This document shows positions 6,113-7,736 of a stretch of 7,736 nucleotides of DNA, piece after piece. Source of the DNA: Chloroflexota bacterium (GTDB taxonomy: Bacteria > Chloroflexota > Dehalococcoidia > Dehalococcoidales > Fen-1064); contig JAPLHG010000035.1 of NCBI GenBank assembly GCA_026389745.1, positions 1 to 7,736 on the forward strand. The letters are read 5' to 3'. Positions within the stretch are counted from its first letter, which is position 1, and each line of letters opens with the position of its first letter. The notes beneath the pieces were generated by a model. The model was given only the letters and a program-made list of their open reading frames with translations. It ran no database searches and was not told the DNA's origin. A program made the position numbers and the translations under genes.

Positions 6113-6118
6113 TATAAT
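6113..6118 (+). promoter_or_regulatory. -10 box TATAAT of the TIGR00725/enolase operon
   Basis: A perfect TATAAT ends 14 bp before the ATG at 6133, so transcription would start near 6125 and leave a leader of about eight nucleotides. No good TTGACA lies 16-18 bp upstream; TTGAAC at 6081-6086 is too far for this box. A weaker alternative pairs that TTGAAC with GATAAA (6104-6109) at 17 bp. The start codon lacks a Shine-Dalgarno sequence, which fits a near-leaderless mRNA. Confidence 0.5.
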
Positions 6119-6132
6119 TTATAAGTTCTAAG

Positions 6133-6621
6133 ATGACCACCAGAGAGATAATCACCATCGCCGTTATCGGTACCCGTCAGCCTTCGCCGGAAGAAGCTAA
6201 ACTGGCTGAGGAAGTCGGGCGTGAGCTTGCTAAAAACGGAGTTGTACTTGTCTGCGGCGGACTCGGTGGCGTGATGGAAGCCGCTTGCCGCGGTGCTTGC
6301 TTGGAAGGTGGCTTGACCATCGGCATCCTCCCCGGCAATGAAGCCAAATCCGCCAATCGATATGTCCAGATTCCCATCGTTACCGGTATGGGCTATGCCA
6401 GAAACGCAGTCTTAGTTAAATCCGCCCAGGCCGTCATTGCTGTGGGTGGCGGTTATGGCACACTCTCCGAAATTGCCTATGCCCTTGACTTCAAAATCCC
6501 AATCGTTGGCTTGAACACCTGGTCGTTTTCCCGCAATAATCGAGTGGATAAATCAATCATTCGCGTACGAAATGCAAAGTCTGCCGTAAATAAGGCTCTA
6601 AAACTAGTGAAAGGGAAATAA
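6133..6621 (+). CDS. TIGR00725 family protein (LOG/DprA-like Rossmann fold)
   Basis: A 162-aa cytosolic protein of the TIGR00725 group, related to LOG (lysine decarboxylase-like) nucleotide-binding proteins. Seen: the N-terminal strand ITIAVIGTRQPS (7-18); the glycine-rich CGGLGGVMEAA (41-51); GILPG (64-68); ARN (89-91); and VGGGYGTLSEIAYAL (104-118), the counterpart of the LOG PGGxGTxxE motif. LOG proteins of plants and actinobacteria release cytokinin bases from nucleotide phosphates, but the role of the TIGR00725 branch is not established, so no reaction is assigned. The length is normal for the group. ATG 6133 is the only reasonable start because an in-frame TAA lies at 6115. Its stop is one base before the enolase ATG, so the two are co-transcribed. 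Confidence 0.9.
   Translation: MTTREIITIAVIGTRQPSPEEAKLAEEVGRELAKNGVVLVCGGLGGVMEAACRGACLEGGLTIGILPGNEAKSANRYVQIPIVTGMGYARNAVLVKSAQAVIAVGGGYGTLSEIAYALDFKIPIVGLNTWSFSRNNRVDKSIIRVRNAKSAVNKALKLVKGK
6611..6616 (+). promoter_or_regulatory. Ribosome binding site of enolase
   Basis: AAGGGA, six bases before the enolase ATG at 6623, lies inside the last codons of the upstream gene. It supports this start and coupled translation of the pair. Confidence 0.6.
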
Positions 6622-6622
6622 T

Positions 6623-7736
6623 ATGTCAACGATTAAAAGCGTCAAGGCAAGAGAAATCTTGGACTCCAGAGGTAACCCAACAGTAGCCGTTGAAGTGACT
6701 CTAGCGGATGGAACAATCGGGTCAGCGGCAGTGCCATCAGGCGCCAGCACCGGAAAATATGAAGCTGTGGAGCTTCGTGACGGTGACAAATCCCGATTCA
6801 ACGGACAGGGTGTATTAGGGGCAATCAACAACGTGAATACCGAAATCGCCGGCGCCATCACCGGTATGTCTGCCACCGATCAGACAGCAATTGACCAGAA
6901 GATGATTAAACTCGATGGCACGACCGATAAATCTCGGCTGGGGGCTAATGCCATTCTGGGCGCATCATTAGCGGTAGCGCACGCCGCCGCTAATCAGGCA
7001 CACAAACCCCTCTACCGCTACCTGAACGACACCAAGACCTATACTCTACCGGTACCAATGTTGAACATTCTCAACGGCGGCAAACACGCCACCAATTCCA
7101 CTGATTTACAGGAATTTATGGTCTTCCCCGCCGGCGCCAAATCATTCCGCGAATCCCTGAGAATGGGCACCGAGGTTTATCGTGCGCTAAAGAAAGTTCT
7201 GAAGGACAAAGGACTGAATACCAATGTCGGCGATGAGGGTGGCTTTGCTCCATCCCTATCCTCCAACAAAGCCGCTGTGGAAGCCATTTTGCTGGCGATT
7301 GAAAAAGCGGGTTATAAACCCGGCAAAGATTGCTTCATAGCCCTTGACCCGGCATCAAGTGAGTTTTATAAAAATGGGAAATACTCACTTGCCAAAGAAG
7401 GCGTATCTCTGACCAGTCAGGAGATGGTCGATTATTATGTCAAATGGGTCGCCGATTACCCCGTCGTCAGTATTGAAGACGGTATGGCGGAAGACGACTG
7501 GGCAGGCTGGCAGTTACTGACCAAGAGGCTCGGCGATAAAATCCTGCTTGTCGGCGATGATCTTTATGCAACCAATGTCGGTCGCCTCAGCCAAGGCATT
7601 AAACAAAAAGCCTCCAATGCCATTCTCATCAAGTTCAATCAGATTGGCACCCTCACCGAGACCATTGCCGCCGCCAAAATGGCTCATACAGCTGGTTGGA
7701 AAGCCATTATCAGCCACCGCAGTGGTGAGACTGAAG
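6623..7736 (+). CDS. eno: Enolase (phosphopyruvate hydratase), 3' end cut by window
   Basis: Interconverts 2-phosphoglycerate and phosphoenolpyruvate in glycolysis and gluconeogenesis, cytosolic and Mg-dependent. The first 371 residues are present; full enolases have about 420-430, so about 50 are missing at the right edge. Seen: AREILDSRGNPT (9-20); the mobile loop SGAST with S42; H155 and E164 in the GGKHATNSTDLQEF segment; E205 in GDEGG; the metal ligands D242, E285 (SIEDG) and D312 (VGDD); the catalytic base K337 in ILIKFNQIG; and SHRSGE with H365, R366 and S367. All catalytic residues visible in this part are intact. The later substrate lysine lies outside the window. The common GG(E/S)HADN loop reads GGKHATN here, a variant that keeps the catalytic His. 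It is second in an operon after the TIGR00725 gene. Confidence 0.98.
   Translation, partial: MSTIKSVKAREILDSRGNPTVAVEVTLADGTIGSAAVPSGASTGKYEAVELRDGDKSRFNGQGVLGAINNVNTEIAGAITGMSATDQTAIDQKMIKLDGTTDKSRLGANAILGASLAVAHAAANQAHKPLYRYLNDTKTYTLPVPMLNILNGGKHATNSTDLQEFMVFPAGAKSFRESLRMGTEVYRALKKVLKDKGLNTNVGDEGGFAPSLSSNKAAVEAILLAIEKAGYKPGKDCFIALDPASSEFYKNGKYSLAKEGVSLTSQEMVDYYVKWVADYPVVSIEDGMAEDDWAGWQLLTKRLGDKILLVGDDLYATNVGRLSQGIKQKASNAILIKFNQIGTLTETIAAAKMAHTAGWKAIISHRSGETE

Noticed and set aside
6604..6876. 90-aa minus-strand frame over the start of enolase
   Set aside because: Antisense shadow of enolase, whose conserved motifs run continuously through this stretch.

Overview
The window reads as an ordinary stretch of a bacterial chromosome. 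Neither strand shows any IS element, phage gene, CRISPR array, rRNA or tRNA that I can recognise. The protein set and sequence style (a LOG-like TIGR00725 gene directly before enolase, a GGKHATN-type enolase loop, a Hydrolase_4 lipase, an EmrB/QacA efflux pump) suggest an uncultured Chloroflexota-type organism, perhaps Dehalococcoidia. That is an inference from remembered similarity, not something the sequence proves.

Layout. Positions 1-195 are gene-poor and carry two near-identical 23-bp direct repeats plus a degenerate third copy. A short open minus-strand reading frame leaves the window at the left edge. From 5084 down to 196 all genes lie on the minus strand in two pairs. Pair A is a 14-TM-type DHA2 (EmrB/QacA) drug efflux transporter (5084-3447) followed, with a one-base stop/start overlap, by a membrane-anchored calcineurin-like phosphoesterase (3447-2053). 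Pair B is a monoacylglycerol-lipase-like alpha/beta hydrolase (1924-1091) followed after 4 nt by a PurN-like formyltransferase (1086-196). Pair B has its own strong ribosome binding site and a plausible promoter in the 128-bp gap.

Upstream of the pump lies a compact divergent control region (about 5129-5208). It holds two back-to-back promoters whose TTGACA boxes sit in the two arms of a perfect 9-bp inverted repeat, flanked by two copies of GAACTATAATG. The rightward promoter (TTGACA-18-TATAAT) drives a small 87-aa two-TM membrane protein (5289-5552). The arrangement suggests that the pump operon and the small protein are controlled together by one repressor, which is not encoded in the window.

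Positions 5553-6132 are mostly non-coding. They include a possible 81-aa orphan gene on the minus strand (5999-5754), a 16-bp dyad and an AT-rich inverted repeat. The right end is a plus-strand operon: a TIGR00725/LOG-like Rossmann protein (6133-6621) and, one base later, enolase (6623 to past the window edge; 371 of roughly 425 residues present). It is preceded by a perfect TATAAT that would place transcription start only a few bases before the start codon.

I found no convincing new multi-gene system. The items most worth a second look are the symmetric divergent promoter/operator, the pump-phosphoesterase pair, the repeat cluster at the left edge and the two small orphan proteins.
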